A stretch of DNA of 64,000 nucleotides from an uncultured Acetobacteroides sp. (GTDB lineage Bacteria; Bacteroidota; Bacteroidia; Bacteroidales; ZOR0009): NCBI RefSeq assembly GCF_963678165.1, contig NZ_OY782755.1, forward strand, positions 248,001-312,000. Direction: 5' to 3'. Positions 34,054 to 42,684 of this stretch are shown here, in pieces. Made by a program: the position numbers and the translations under genes. The notes beneath the pieces are model-generated. The model worked only from the letters and a program-made list of their open reading frames with translations. It did not search any database and was not told the origin of the DNA. Within the stretch, counting starts at the first letter, position 1. Every line of letters begins with the position of its first letter.

Positions 34054-34779
34054 CTAGTCGAACAACTCGTGCACTACGTTGAGCGACTTTAGCTCTATTA
34101 CACCTCCGAAATGGATGGAGAAAAACTCGAGCATCTTGTCAATAAACTCGCGGCGGTCGGAGCGGGTTAGGTGAACCGTTGACAGATCGGTGAGGGTGAT
34201 GGAGTAAAGCTGCTCGAAGCAGCGCGACAGGTGGCGGTTCATGTACGAGGGGTGCTTGGGCTCTATCGGGGTAAAGTGCCCCGACTTCAGGTCAAAGAAG
34301 GCGGGTGTTCCCTCCTCGAGCAGCGTTGGGTGAAGCCCAAGGTACTTGGTGAGCTGTACCATCAGGTAGAGGTGGAAGTTATACACCCCTTCGTCGAGCA
34401 CATCGAGGGCAAGAAGGGCGTTGGATAGGAAATCGAATAGCTGCTGGTTGGGGTGCTCCTCCCTAAGCAGCTTGTAGAGTAGTTCGCTGATGAAGAAGGC
34501 CAACGAGCTCTTAACCGGATCGAAAGGGATGCTCTGGTAGGGGTAGCTGAGGCGAAACTCTTTTACTCGTTGGATATCGGCCTTATCGTTTTGGAATACG
34601 TCGAGGTCGAGCAGGAAGAGGGGCTGCAGTATGGCTGCCTTCCCCTTGCTCTTTGCCTTGTACACGCTGTTGAAGATGTAGGTCTTTCGGCCAAACGTGC
34701 TGGTGTAGATGTGGCAGATGAGGCTGGTCTCCTTGTAGCGGATGCCGTGCAGGATAATACCTTTTACCTTGTACTCCAT
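34054..34779 (-). CDS. recO: DNA repair protein RecO
   Basis: 241 residues, ATG at 34779. It works with RecR to load RecA at gaps covered by SSB. N-terminal OB fold (YKVKGIILHGIRYKETSLICHIYTSTFGRKTYIFNSV...; the second strand pair is typical) followed by a helical domain. No zinc cysteines are visible, as is common in Bacteroidota RecO. It starts 12 bp after rdgB, so the two form a leftward pair. Moderately diverged but clearly RecO by N-terminal pattern and length. Confidence 0.9.
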   Translation of the reverse strand: MEYKVKGIILHGIRYKETSLICHIYTSTFGRKTYIFNSVYKAKSKGKAAILQPLFLLDLDVFQNDKADIQRVKEFRLSYPYQSIPFDPVKSSLAFFISELLYKLLREEHPNQQLFDFLSNALLALDVLDEGVYNFHLYLMVQLTKYLGLHPTLLEEGTPAFFDLKSGHFTPIEPKHPSYMNRHLSRCFEQLYSITLTDLSTVHLTRSDRREFIDKMLEFFSIHFGGVIELKSLNVVHELFD

Positions 34780-34791
34780 CTGCCCATCGGT

Positions 34792-35367
34792 TTACAGTTT
34801 GTTTAAGAATGCTACCAACTTGGCAACGGCACGTCCGCGGTGGCTGATGGCGTTCTTGGCGTCGAGCGACATCTCGGCGAAGCTCTCCGAGTAGTCCTCG
34901 GGTCTGAAGATGGGATCGTAGCCGAAGCCGTCGGTGCCGTGGCGCTCGGTGAGGATGTCGCCATCAACGCGCCCCTCGAAGATGGTCTCCTTTCCGTCGA
35001 GGATAAGGGCGATGACGGTGCGGAAGCAGGCCTTGCGGTTGCTAGTATCGCCCAGCTTGGCGAGCACCTTGTCGATGTTATCCTCCGAGGACTTCTGCTC
35101 GCCAGCATAGCGGGCAGAATAAACGCCTGGCTCGTTGTCGAGCGCTTCAATCTCCAACCCGGTATCGTCGGCAAAGCAGCTGTAGCCGTACTTCTCGAAG
35201 ATGTAGCGGGCTTTTTGCAGGGCATTGCCTTCGAGGGTGGGGTAATCCTCGGGGATATCTTCGTTGATGTTGACCTGCGAGAGTGTGAGCAGCTCGATAT
35301 CCTGGGGGAGCATCTCCTGAACTTCCTTTACCTTATGGAGATTGTTGGTGGCGAAAACGATTTTCAT
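34792..35367 (-). CDS. rdgB: XTP/dITP pyrophosphatase (HAM1/RdgB)
   Basis: 191 residues, ATG at 35367. It removes deaminated purine nucleotides from the pool. The start MKIVFATNNLHKVKEVQEML, the core CFADDTGLEIEALDNEPGVYSARYAG and GTDGFGYDPIFRPEDYSESFAEM, and the C-terminal NAISHRGRAVAKL are all diagnostic. Length is normal. First gene of the rdgB-recO pair; a repair and pool-hygiene pairing. Confidence 0.97.
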   Translation of the reverse strand: MKIVFATNNLHKVKEVQEMLPQDIELLTLSQVNINEDIPEDYPTLEGNALQKARYIFEKYGYSCFADDTGLEIEALDNEPGVYSARYAGEQKSSEDNIDKVLAKLGDTSNRKACFRTVIALILDGKETIFEGRVDGDILTERHGTDGFGYDPIFRPEDYSESFAEMSLDAKNAISHRGRAVAKLVAFLNKL

Positions 35368-35583
35368 CTAGTTTTTATTTCTGGCAAAAGTAGGAATAAC
35401 TTACCTTATTGAATAGGGTTAGGGAACATTTAGCGTGCTTCTATGTTAGAGGTGTTTCTTTAGGAAAGAGACGGCATCTTTTATCTTTTTTCTAAAAAAT
35501 TGAATAAAAGCACGGTGAAATAGTTTGTTAAAAACTAGTAATTTCTATATTTACGCAGTTTTTAGACTCTTAGGTGAGAACAT

Positions 35584-36411
35584 ATGGATGCAAAGAAAAC
35601 TTATATCGTTGTTTTATGGGATGGTTCCGAGCAGGCCGAGAATGCCTTTAGGCATGCACTGCGCATGGATAAGCGGACGGCTTTTGCAGTTCTTATTATG
35701 TGGATGGTGAGGAAGCGGAAGTTCTTGGAATCGAAGGCGGAGTTTGATGCCGGGGTGGCCAGCGAGCAGGAGGCGCTTAGACAGGTTGCCGAAAGGTTGA
35801 ATGGCCAGTACGGCCTGCTGCCCGAGTATGTCGTAAAGTCTGGCGACGTTCGGAGCTGCATTGCAGAGGTGCTGGAGGAGTACAGCTGCTCCATTATCGT
35901 ATCGCCCGAGGAGTACAGTTTCCCCAAGGGGGTGGTTGTGAATGTCGTCAAGGAGTTTTCGAGCTCCAGCGATATCGAAGTTCCCTTGCTGGTGGCCAAC
36001 AACGCCCCTAGGCACGACAATGCCTCCATAGAGGTGGTGGTTCCGCTGGAGTACGATCCTGAGTTTAAGGATGCCGTGGAGGGTATTGTATCGCTCTCGC
36101 GTACCTACGGGTGCAACTTCAACTTTATGAAGCCCATTCTGTCGGATGGCCAGCTTAAGAAGGAGCTGGTTAGCAACATCTACTTCGCCAAGCAGGTGCT
36201 CGACGATAACCATATCGTGTACGGGATAAAATCGGCCAGCAAAGAAACCGACTTTATAGAGGAGGTTTACGATTTTGCCAGCAGCATCGAGGCTAACTAC
36301 ATCCTTTCCATGTCGCTCAACTATGGCCTTTACCGGAAGAATCCGAAATATGCCAACGCCCCCTTCATTTGGGTTAACCCCCACAAGCGACGCTACCGCA
36401 GCTTTAACTAA
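35584..36411 (+). CDS. Universal stress protein-like, two UspA-type halves
   Basis: 275 residues, ATG at 35584. Each half has a Rossmann-like Usp arrangement: IVVLWDGSEQAENAFRHALRM at the start, then RSCIAEVLEEYSCSIIVSPEEY. The second half restarts near residue 155 with IEVVVPLEYDPEFKDAVEGIVSLS. The canonical Gx2Gx9GS ATP loop is not intact, so it is a divergent member. I see no signal peptide, so it is cytoplasmic. Monocistronic, followed by a strong terminator. Its trigger is unknown. Confidence 0.72.
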   Translation: MDAKKTYIVVLWDGSEQAENAFRHALRMDKRTAFAVLIMWMVRKRKFLESKAEFDAGVASEQEALRQVAERLNGQYGLLPEYVVKSGDVRSCIAEVLEEYSCSIIVSPEEYSFPKGVVVNVVKEFSSSSDIEVPLLVANNAPRHDNASIEVVVPLEYDPEFKDAVEGIVSLSRTYGCNFNFMKPILSDGQLKKELVSNIYFAKQVLDDNHIVYGIKSASKETDFIEEVYDFASSIEANYILSMSLNYGLYRKNPKYANAPFIWVNPHKRRYRSFN

Positions 36412-36423
36412 CAACCCGATAAG

Positions 36424-36453
36424 AAGAGGGAGAGGCCTAAGCCTCTCCCTCTT
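36424..36453 (+). terminator. Terminator after the Usp-like gene
   Basis: AAGAGGGAGAGGC-CTAA-GCCTCTCCCTCTT: a 13-bp perfect stem ending in TTTTGG. Confidence 0.88.
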
Positions 36454-36504
36454 TTGGTTTATACTGTAGGCGTATTACCTGCGCTCTACCTGAATCCTCT
36501 TTGC

Positions 36505-37491
36505 TTACTCCTTCTTCTTTAGTGTCCTGCCTAAAAAATCGACCATGTACTCAACCGTTGGGGTAAACCAGGGGTGGAAGAGCCAGAAGGGGTGCACCTT
36601 TACGTCGAAGGTATGCACCTGGTGGTAGATGCCGTGCTGGTTGAGGATGCCCACCATCTCGTTCTGCCCCGCGTGGAAGCGCGGAAGGCCGCTGTTGATG
36701 AAGAGGTAGGGTACGGTGCCCTTTCCTACCCAGAAGATGGGCGAGGCATCCTTCCACACCTCGGGCTTCTGGACGAAGGTGCCGCCAAACCACGAGATGT
36801 CGGCGGCATCGGGCTTACGGGCGAGGTTGAGCGATGCGGGCGCTAGGAAATCGACCACCCCGTCGATGTCGATAACGGCCTGCACTGCGCTCGAGTGCTG
36901 GTTGTTGCCCATGCTACCCTCGAACTTGGCAATGCCGTTGGTGGCGCCAACCAGCGCGGCGAGCTGCCCGCCTGCCGAGCATCCCGAGATGGCGATGCGG
37001 CTGGTGTCGATGCCGTACCTGCCCGCGTTGGCGCGCAGCCAGCGTATGGCCGCCTTAATGTTATGCACCGCTGCGGGGTAGGCGGCCTCGAGCGATAGCT
37101 GGTACTCCACCGTTGCCGTAATGTAGCCGTTGGCGGCCAGCTGCATGGCTAGGGGGTGCTGCATCGATCGGTCACCCGAGCGCCACCCGCCGCCGTGCAC
37201 CATCACCACGGCTGGATATAGGCCAGGTTTGCGGGGATGGAACAGGTCGAGGTGCAAGGTGCGTGGTCCCCAGGCGGTGCTGTCGAGCACCGCGTAGGCG
37301 ATGTTGCGCTCGGCGGCAATGCCTTCGGGCAGTACGGGTAGAGCTGGTACCGCATCGGGGTAAACCTTGCGCACCTTGAGCAGCGACTGGTAGACGGTGT
37401 AGGTGGTATCCCTTGGAATTGTGGTTTGCTGCGCGAATGGGGCCGAGCAGATCAGGCAGAAGAGGATGGAAACGAGGGCTATCCTTTGCAT
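36505..37491 (-). CDS. Exported alpha/beta-hydrolase (BD-FAE/esterase type)
   Basis: 328 residues from ATG 37491 (MQRIALVSILFCLICSAPFAQ|Q, a good signal peptide); an in-frame ATG at 37551 would bury the leader. The oxyanion loop is VMVHGGGWRSGD and the nucleophile elbow ISGCSAGGQLAAL. A late H in KVHPFWLFHPWF is the likely triad histidine. The aromatic-rich C-terminal part resembles feruloyl and acetyl-xylan esterase relatives; the substrate cannot be read. Periplasmic or secreted. Monocistronic, leftward. Confidence 0.85.
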   Translation of the reverse strand: MQRIALVSILFCLICSAPFAQQTTIPRDTTYTVYQSLLKVRKVYPDAVPALPVLPEGIAAERNIAYAVLDSTAWGPRTLHLDLFHPRKPGLYPAVVMVHGGGWRSGDRSMQHPLAMQLAANGYITATVEYQLSLEAAYPAAVHNIKAAIRWLRANAGRYGIDTSRIAISGCSAGGQLAALVGATNGIAKFEGSMGNNQHSSAVQAVIDIDGVVDFLAPASLNLARKPDAADISWFGGTFVQKPEVWKDASPIFWVGKGTVPYLFINSGLPRFHAGQNEMVGILNQHGIYHQVHTFDVKVHPFWLFHPWFTPTVEYMVDFLGRTLKKKE

Positions 37492-37610
37492 GGCGGTACG
37501 TGTTAGGTTGGCGCTAAGGTATAAAAATTGGCGAATCGGTAGAGCCGACATGGCGCGTTACCTTGGCATGCCCTAAGCAAGCATCAGCTCGATGGTATGG
37601 GAATAAAGAG

Positions 37611-37653
37611 TAGGGCTAATCGCCCCTTCCTGAAAGAAGGTGGATTAGCCCTA
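37611..37653. terminator. Hairpin between the esterase and CarboxypepD-like genes
   Basis: TAGGGCTAATC-(21 nt)-GATTAGCCCTA. Rightward it runs into TTCATTTTT, leftward into CTCTTTATTCC. It lies 70 bp downstream of the leftward gene at 37723. Confidence 0.75.
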
Positions 37654-37722
37654 TTCATTTTTATGCGATCCTGTAATGGTTTTGCTATAGCATTCTCCCT
37701 AGATGCAAAATGGCTAGGCGTG

Positions 37723-38490
37723 CTACTTCTTTTGTTGCATGGTGTATTCGGGTTTTTCGTAGAAGCAGTCGGAGCGTCCGCTTTCGTTGGTCTCGTTGGA
37801 GTGGAGGATTACGGTGATGCGGTCGGTGCCAGGCTTGCCGGAAGTATCCTTCTCCTTCTGCACCTGTATGATGTAGCCATAATTGTAGCTACCTCGGCCA
37901 TACTCTGTGAGCTTTTGTATCTGTAGTATCTTCACCTCCTTGTCGTTTATCTTAACGGTTAGCTCGTCTGGGATGATGGTCTTTGGAGCCATGTCGGTGG
38001 TGTCATGCTTGGCATTGGAGGTCTTCTCGTATTGCTCTTTGTTGCTTTGGTTGAAATACCTTAACGACTTGGTAAGACTCATGGGGCGGAAGTAGATCAT
38101 GTAGGTGTTGAATGGACCTACCTTGGGTTCGAACACGTTTACCCCGTATACCTCCATCCTGTCGTACTGTGGGTTGATTTCCAAATCGGAGTAGGCAGGT
38201 ATGTTCCAGGCCCAGTACTCGAGTTTGGTCTTACCGTAGTGGTTGAAATTGATGGCCCAAAGACTGTAGTAGCGGCCCTTGGGCACCTTTAGCGAGTAGC
38301 GCCCATCTGCGCCCGTTTGGGTGGTGTAGAGCTGCTCGAAGTTTTTATCCGTTATGCTAACGGTAGCGCTGTCGATGGGGTTCGACTTGAAGTCGGTTAC
38401 CTGCCCGTGGATGGTAACCATCTCTTGAGCCTTAAGTCCGGTGCTCATACCAATGGCGAGTAGCAGAATTGGTAGAAATCGTGCGATCAT
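37723..38490 (-). CDS. Exported CarboxypepD_reg-like domain protein
   Basis: 255 residues, ATG at 38490. Signal peptide MIARFLPILLLAIGMSTGLKA|Q. Residues ~25-100 form an Ig-like CarboxypepD_reg domain (TIHGQVTDFKSNPIDSATVSIT and TGADGRYSLKVPKGRYY). The rest is unassigned, with two cysteine-poor strand-rich stretches and a C-terminal CFYEKPEY. Such domains often sit on outer-membrane transport proteins; here it stands alone. Likely periplasmic. Role unknown. Confidence 0.75.
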   Translation of the reverse strand: MIARFLPILLLAIGMSTGLKAQEMVTIHGQVTDFKSNPIDSATVSITDKNFEQLYTTQTGADGRYSLKVPKGRYYSLWAINFNHYGKTKLEYWAWNIPAYSDLEINPQYDRMEVYGVNVFEPKVGPFNTYMIYFRPMSLTKSLRYFNQSNKEQYEKTSNAKHDTTDMAPKTIIPDELTVKINDKEVKILQIQKLTEYGRGSYNYGYIIQVQKEKDTSGKPGTDRITVILHSNETNESGRSDCFYEKPEYTMQQKK

Positions 38491-38689
38491 AATTTATGGT
38501 TTAGGTTAAAAATGATTTTTATAGCTGCTATAACGAATGCAATGGCTAATGGCAACAGGCATTCTTCCTTTTTTTGATAGCTTAGGCTGCTGCGCTACTG
38601 GCAGTATCTGCAAAAGTACAGCGGAGACTAGCGGCCACCAGCGGCACCTTCGCCCCAATAAGCTGGTGCAATGTTACCTCTTTTTACTC

Positions 38690-38713
38690 GCCAATCCAAC
38701 CGGTTGGGTTGGC
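38690..38713. terminator. 12-bp palindrome after the DUF5686 gene
   Basis: GCCAATCCAACC/GGTTGGGTTGGC, a near-perfect palindrome without a loop (one G-T pair), 12 bp after the leftward stop codon. Leftward it continues into GAGTAAAAAGAG, so the U-tract is poor. A terminator role is inferred. Confidence 0.5.
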
Positions 38714-38724
38714 TGTTTCATCTC

Positions 38725-41127
38725 CTAAAATTCTACCTGGAATCTAGCCTTTACGCAGAAGCGGGGAGCCTGCTGTAGCCGATGGGGGCTCAGGCGGTAC
38801 ACTCCCTCGATGCGGAAGAAGCGGAGGATATTCTCGAAGCCGCCGCCTACCTCTACCAGGGGCTCGCTCACTCCGCTGAGCACGGCGGGGAAGTCCATCA
38901 CCCGCCGATGTTTGTCCGAGAGGCCGCCTATCATCACCTTGGCCGAGAGAACCTCGCGGAGGTTGAGCGCCCGAATCAGCGGGATGCGGTTGACGAAACG
39001 GCCGTTGAGGTGGTACTCGGCGAAGAGGCTGGCAAAGCGGTCGCTGGCCAGCTGCAGGTTGTTGATGGTGTTGAAGCGGTAGCGGGTGAGGCCGTAGGTT
39101 TCGTTGCCGCGGAGCACCTCCAGCAGCGGGAAGGGGACGCTGCCCAGCAGGGCGCCCCCTTCGAGCACGTACTCCAGTTTGCCCAGGCCAACGGCCAGGT
39201 GATGCTTCAGGGTGAGGTGCGCCTTGAGGTAGCCCCTGCGGCTGCCCAGCACGCTGTACTGGCCAGCGGTGAGGGCGGTGTTGACGATGGGGTAGCGCGA
39301 GCCGAGGTAGTAGCGGCGGATGAACTTGTCGACGGTCTTCTCGTCGAACGAGAAGCGCCCCTCCACGCTCACGGCTGTACCAACGATCTCGGAGACGGGC
39401 GCCCCCTGCTGGAAGAAGGGGATGTAGCGGCCCGACTCCACCCGCTGGTGCTCCACCCGTAGCCGCGCCACGATGCCCCGGCGCAGCTCGTGCTCGGCGA
39501 AGGCGGCGTAGCTGTGGCGCATCGAGAGGCGGTCGTTGGGGCGCCGGGCGGTGAGGGCGGTAATCAGGTTGTCGTCTTCGGGGGCGTTGGTGTTCTCGCG
39601 GATGAAGCGCAGGTTGCCGTTGCTCCCGATGGTGGTCATATCCCTATCGGCCTCCACGCCCAGCAGCGTGCGGTGCTCCAGCGGTGGCTTGTAGGTGAAG
39701 CCTCCGCCGTACTTCCATCCTTCATCCTTAAAGCCGTAGCCCACCTTACCCGCCACCGAGTAGCGGGGGTGGAACGCCTCGCCGGTTCGGGCGGCGAACG
39801 TTAGCCGCAGCCCCTCCACCTTGTTGTGGCGCACGTACTCGGGGTAGGGGCCCAGGTCGAACTTCCCCACGGGGATGTAGCCGGTGAGGGCGGCAGTGGA
39901 GATCTTGTCGGCAGCGCGCATCCACCACAGCTGGTTGAGCGAATCGATGGCGCTGCTCATCCGCTGCTCCTCGCGCGAGAGGGTGGCCGGCCGCAGCTGG
40001 GCCAAGCTGGCCGCAGGACGTCGGGGGGCGGTGTCGGCCGCTGCGCCGAGGCGGATGTTGCTGTAGACGGTGGTCTTGCTCACCGACAGGGTGGTGGCGC
40101 GGCTGCCCGCCTCGGCCTTCCGGTAGTAGAGCTTGGCGCGGAGGCTGTTCTGCCGGAAGAAGGTGAGCGAGTCGGCCACCCGCTGGTAGTCGTACTTCAC
40201 CTCGAAGGCGTTTAGGAAGTTGATGTTGGCCTCGCGGGGCAGCTCGGTCTCGATGCGGGACAGGCTCCACCCTAGGCCCTCCACCTGCATGGTGCCGCGG
40301 AAGGCCAGATCCTTCTTGTGCTTGGGGGTAAACTCGATGGTGTACACCATGCGGTCGCCCACCTCGGTGCTATCGGTTAGGCGGTACTTGTAGTAGGCGA
40401 AGGCGTTGTCGCCAATGGGGTTGGGGAAGAGCTTGCCGAAGAGGTCGATCTTGTTCTGGTAGAAGCTCACCTCGGTGCTCATGGCGGTGGCGTAGCCGTC
40501 CACCTGTAGGTCGTCGAGGATGCCCAGGCCGCTCTGCTGCTTGGCCACCACCTCGGCCCGCTGGAGGCCGGCGGCGCGGTCGACGGTGTTGTTGGCCACC
40601 TTTTCGGAGAAGAAGATGGGTAGCTGCGGCTTGGCGGGGACCTTGGCCCTTGCGCTGTCGGCCTTGGGCGGGGTGTCGAAGAATACGGCCAGCTTGGTGT
40701 AGGTGGTGCAGCCGTAGCGCTCGATGCGCTCGGGGTTGTTGCGCTGGCGCAGGCGGATGGCGTTGCGGACGATGGGGTGGGCCGGGTTCTCGGAGGGGCG
40801 GATCACCACCTCGCCCAGCGTGTAGCGCTCCTCGGCTAGTGTTACCTCCAGCGGCGCCTGGCCGGCGGCGGCCAGCAGCAGCTCGTAGGGCTTAAACCCT
40901 ACCGCGGTGACGGTGATCGTATCCCGATTCTGCCGGTTGGCCAGCACGAACCGCCCCTGCATGTCGGTGCGCGTCCCCAGGGTCGTACCCTTCACGGCGA
41001 CGTTGGCGAAGGGGATAGGCTCACCCGTTTGCCCATTCCTCACAAACCCCACGACCTTAAGATTTCCAGCCAAAGCATTCCCATAGCTCAGCAGCACAGC
41101 CAGCAGAGCCCATAATGTTAACCTCAT
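38725..41127 (-). CDS. DUF5686 outer-membrane protein with CarboxypepD_reg domain
   Basis: 800 residues from ATG 41127. Signal peptide MRLTLWALLAVLLSYGNALA|G. Residues ~20-110 are a CarboxypepD_reg_2 domain (VVGFVRNGQTGEPIPFANVAVKG, then GTRTDMQGRFVLANR). Next comes the DUF5686 region (~115-800), which begins VRNAIRLRQRNNPERIERYGC and ends in barrel-like strands finishing FCVKARFQVEF. The family occurs only in Bacteroidota and looks like an outer-membrane barrel with a periplasmic domain. The gene is clearly more GC-rich than the window average and has an overwhelming GC-ending codon preference. Divergent from the interrupted gene at 41614. Confidence 0.88.
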   Translation of the reverse strand: MRLTLWALLAVLLSYGNALAGNLKVVGFVRNGQTGEPIPFANVAVKGTTLGTRTDMQGRFVLANRQNRDTITVTAVGFKPYELLLAAAGQAPLEVTLAEERYTLGEVVIRPSENPAHPIVRNAIRLRQRNNPERIERYGCTTYTKLAVFFDTPPKADSARAKVPAKPQLPIFFSEKVANNTVDRAAGLQRAEVVAKQQSGLGILDDLQVDGYATAMSTEVSFYQNKIDLFGKLFPNPIGDNAFAYYKYRLTDSTEVGDRMVYTIEFTPKHKKDLAFRGTMQVEGLGWSLSRIETELPREANINFLNAFEVKYDYQRVADSLTFFRQNSLRAKLYYRKAEAGSRATTLSVSKTTVYSNIRLGAAADTAPRRPAASLAQLRPATLSREEQRMSSAIDSLNQLWWMRAADKISTAALTGYIPVGKFDLGPYPEYVRHNKVEGLRLTFAARTGEAFHPRYSVAGKVGYGFKDEGWKYGGGFTYKPPLEHRTLLGVEADRDMTTIGSNGNLRFIRENTNAPEDDNLITALTARRPNDRLSMRHSYAAFAEHELRRGIVARLRVEHQRVESGRYIPFFQQGAPVSEIVGTAVSVEGRFSFDEKTVDKFIRRYYLGSRYPIVNTALTAGQYSVLGSRRGYLKAHLTLKHHLAVGLGKLEYVLEGGALLGSVPFPLLEVLRGNETYGLTRYRFNTINNLQLASDRFASLFAEYHLNGRFVNRIPLIRALNLREVLSAKVMIGGLSDKHRRVMDFPAVLSGVSEPLVEVGGGFENILRFFRIEGVYRLSPHRLQQAPRFCVKARFQVEF

Positions 41128-41268
41128 CAATGCGTATTGTATCCCTTAATTTACAGCGGGCAAGTATAGCGAAATATTCTCTACACTTTTTGACGATTAA
41201 AGTAAGCTAACAGTAAGGCTGGTGGGCGTTGGGGGCGCGGGTGGCGGCCTGTGCACCCCAACAGCGGC

Positions 41269-41499
41269 GATGTATGACTTAACATTGATGATGTTCGACT
41301 CAACATCGAGGATGTTTGCTCCAACAACGGCGATGTACGCTCCAACATTGCCGATGTTCGACCCAACATCATCGATGTTCGCTTCAACATCAACGATGTT
41401 TGCTTCAACATCAACGATGTTTGCTTCAACATTGGCGATGTTCGTTCCAACATCAACGATGTTCGCTTCAACATCGGAGATGTTCGTCTTAATATTGCT
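41269..41499. repeat. Array D: eleven tandem 21-bp units
   Basis: GATG begins at 41269, 41290, 41311 and every 21 bp to 41479. The consensus is GATGTTCGCTTCAACATC plus three variable linker bases. Each unit is an inverted repeat, GATGTT-(6 nt)-AACATC. Several changed arms stay pairable through G-T (AACATT, AATATT). Linkers vary (AAC, ATC, GAG, GCC, GGC, GGA) while arms are kept. 21 is a multiple of three, so a heptapeptide frame (MFASTST-like) stays open on one strand. It sits in a divergent promoter gap between the DUF5686 gene and the gene at 41614. Confidence 0.96.
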
Positions 41500-41613
41500 G
41501 TTGTTTTGTAAAAAACTTTAGGTGATAAGCTAAAAAAAACGAGCGTAAGCTATATAGGTTATATGCATAATCGCTATCTTCGAATTGTTAACGCAATAAT
41601 AATTGGATAACGC

Positions 41614-41970
41614 ATGAAGTATCAAATTCCGAGAGAACCCCAAAAGATCGGGGAGCTTGGCGATACAGTTGTCGCCAAGAACACGGCCGATGGAGCTACC
41701 TCCGTCATTGCGCCGCTGGTAAAGGACGAGGTTAAGGTGTCGATCGCCAACCTTAAGGCGTACTCCAAGCGCGCCGAGGAGCTTCGCCGTCAGAGCGAGG
41801 AGGCCTACGAGCTGCGCGACAACGAGGCCAAGAAGGTGACCCAGTTCCTGCGCTCGGTTCGCGACGTGGTGAACGCCAACTTCCCCGACTAGCCCAAGAA
41901 GCTTACCGAGTACGGCTTCGAGATTAACGAGGTTGCCCCTAAGGCCAAGAAGAACGACGACAAGAAGTAG
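41614..41970 (+). pseudogene. Small charged coiled-coil protein, interrupted by an in-frame amber codon
   Basis: The frame from ATG 41614 gives 92 residues, MKYQIPREPQKIGELGDTV..., and stops at TAG 41890-41892. The same frame then continues as clear coding sequence for 25 codons (PKKLTEYGFEINEVAPKAKKNDDKK) to a second TAG at 41968. I read this as a 118-codon gene with one internal amber codon, most simply from CAG or AAG by one change. The protein is helical, with SKRAEELRRQSEEAYELRDNEAKK; I recognise no named family. The truncated form may still be made. Readthrough, a fresh nonsense mutation or a sequencing error are the options. A terminator follows. Confidence 0.7.
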
Positions 41971-41986
41971 CGTCGGCCGATGAAAC

Positions 41987-42023
41987 AGAAAAAGCGTAGC
42001 TCCGGCTACGCTTTTTTTATGGG
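41987..42023 (+). terminator. Terminator, first of two identical 37-bp copies
   Basis: Stem AAAAAGCGTAGC-TCCG-GCTACGCTTTTT with a T7 tract. The 37 bp are identical to 43501-43537. Confidence 0.92.
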
Positions 42024-42478
42024 GTGAGGGTAAGCCCTAGCTGGTTTTCGAAATCGGTTAGGCCGTGGTTAGGGCAACCGCTATGCCGTATGTTGGGTGC
42101 GAATCTCCAAATCGTAGTGCCCCACGGGCAGCCCCAAAAACAATTTGCTTTTAGGGAGGCGTGCTGATCGCACGTACTGCCGCATAGCTGGGGTGGGTAT
42201 CACCTCTACGGGAGGGGGAGGGGGCTAAGACCGCATGAAAGCCCTTCCGATTACCTCCCCCGTCTGCTCCGCCGAGTACGTTTCCCGTAAGCTTATAAAA
42301 TCTTTAAGCTCCCGATCCGCTTCTTTACAATACCCTTATTGCTTATGCTGCAATTTTGTGCCGATTCCGTACGGGGTGATCCGAGCGCAGAATAACCAGC
42401 GGTTACCACAACACATCTGGGATAGGCAAGCCAACACGTACCCCCCCAATGGAATTTTTACTGTAAACCGTAAGCGCT
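42024..42478. other. Intergenic region before the small membrane gene
   Basis: 455 bp without a gene I can support. A frame opening at 42235 (120 codons) has composition unlike its neighbours and overlaps the small gene at 42479, so I do not call it. The region probably contains the promoter for 42479-43479; no clear TAnnTTTG is seen. Confidence 0.45.
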
Positions 42479-42649
42479 ATGACAGAGATGGTAATTGTTC
42501 TGCTGCTACTGGGTGGGGTAGCTCTGCTGTTTTCTATGGGAGCCCTGATAGGGCATCTGCTCGGGTTGGGCAAGAAAATGGAGGAGATGCAGCATGAGAG
42601 GCGTAGAAGCAGCGCTAGGAACCAGCAAGGGAATATAAGCAAGAGGTAG
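42479..42649 (+). CDS. Small single-pass membrane protein
   Basis: 56 residues, ATG at 42479. One hydrophobic segment (MTEMVIVLLLLGGVALLFSM, then GALIGHLLGLG) is followed by a basic/polar tail, KKMEEMQHERRRSSARNQQG. The layout, N-out with a positively charged C-terminal tail inside, resembles many small inner-membrane proteins. It ends 35 bp before the porin-like gene on the same strand, so both are probably one transcript. No family recognised. Not certain to be translated. Confidence 0.5.
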   Translation: MTEMVIVLLLLGGVALLFSMGALIGHLLGLGKKMEEMQHERRRSSARNQQGNISKR

Positions 42650-42684
42650 CAGCTACCTCAAACGTTGTTCAACTATAAAGTAAT

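Noticed and set aside
42235-42597. 120-codon frame before the porin-like gene
   Set aside because: Overlaps a better-supported small membrane gene in another frame; its composition is unlike the neighbours.
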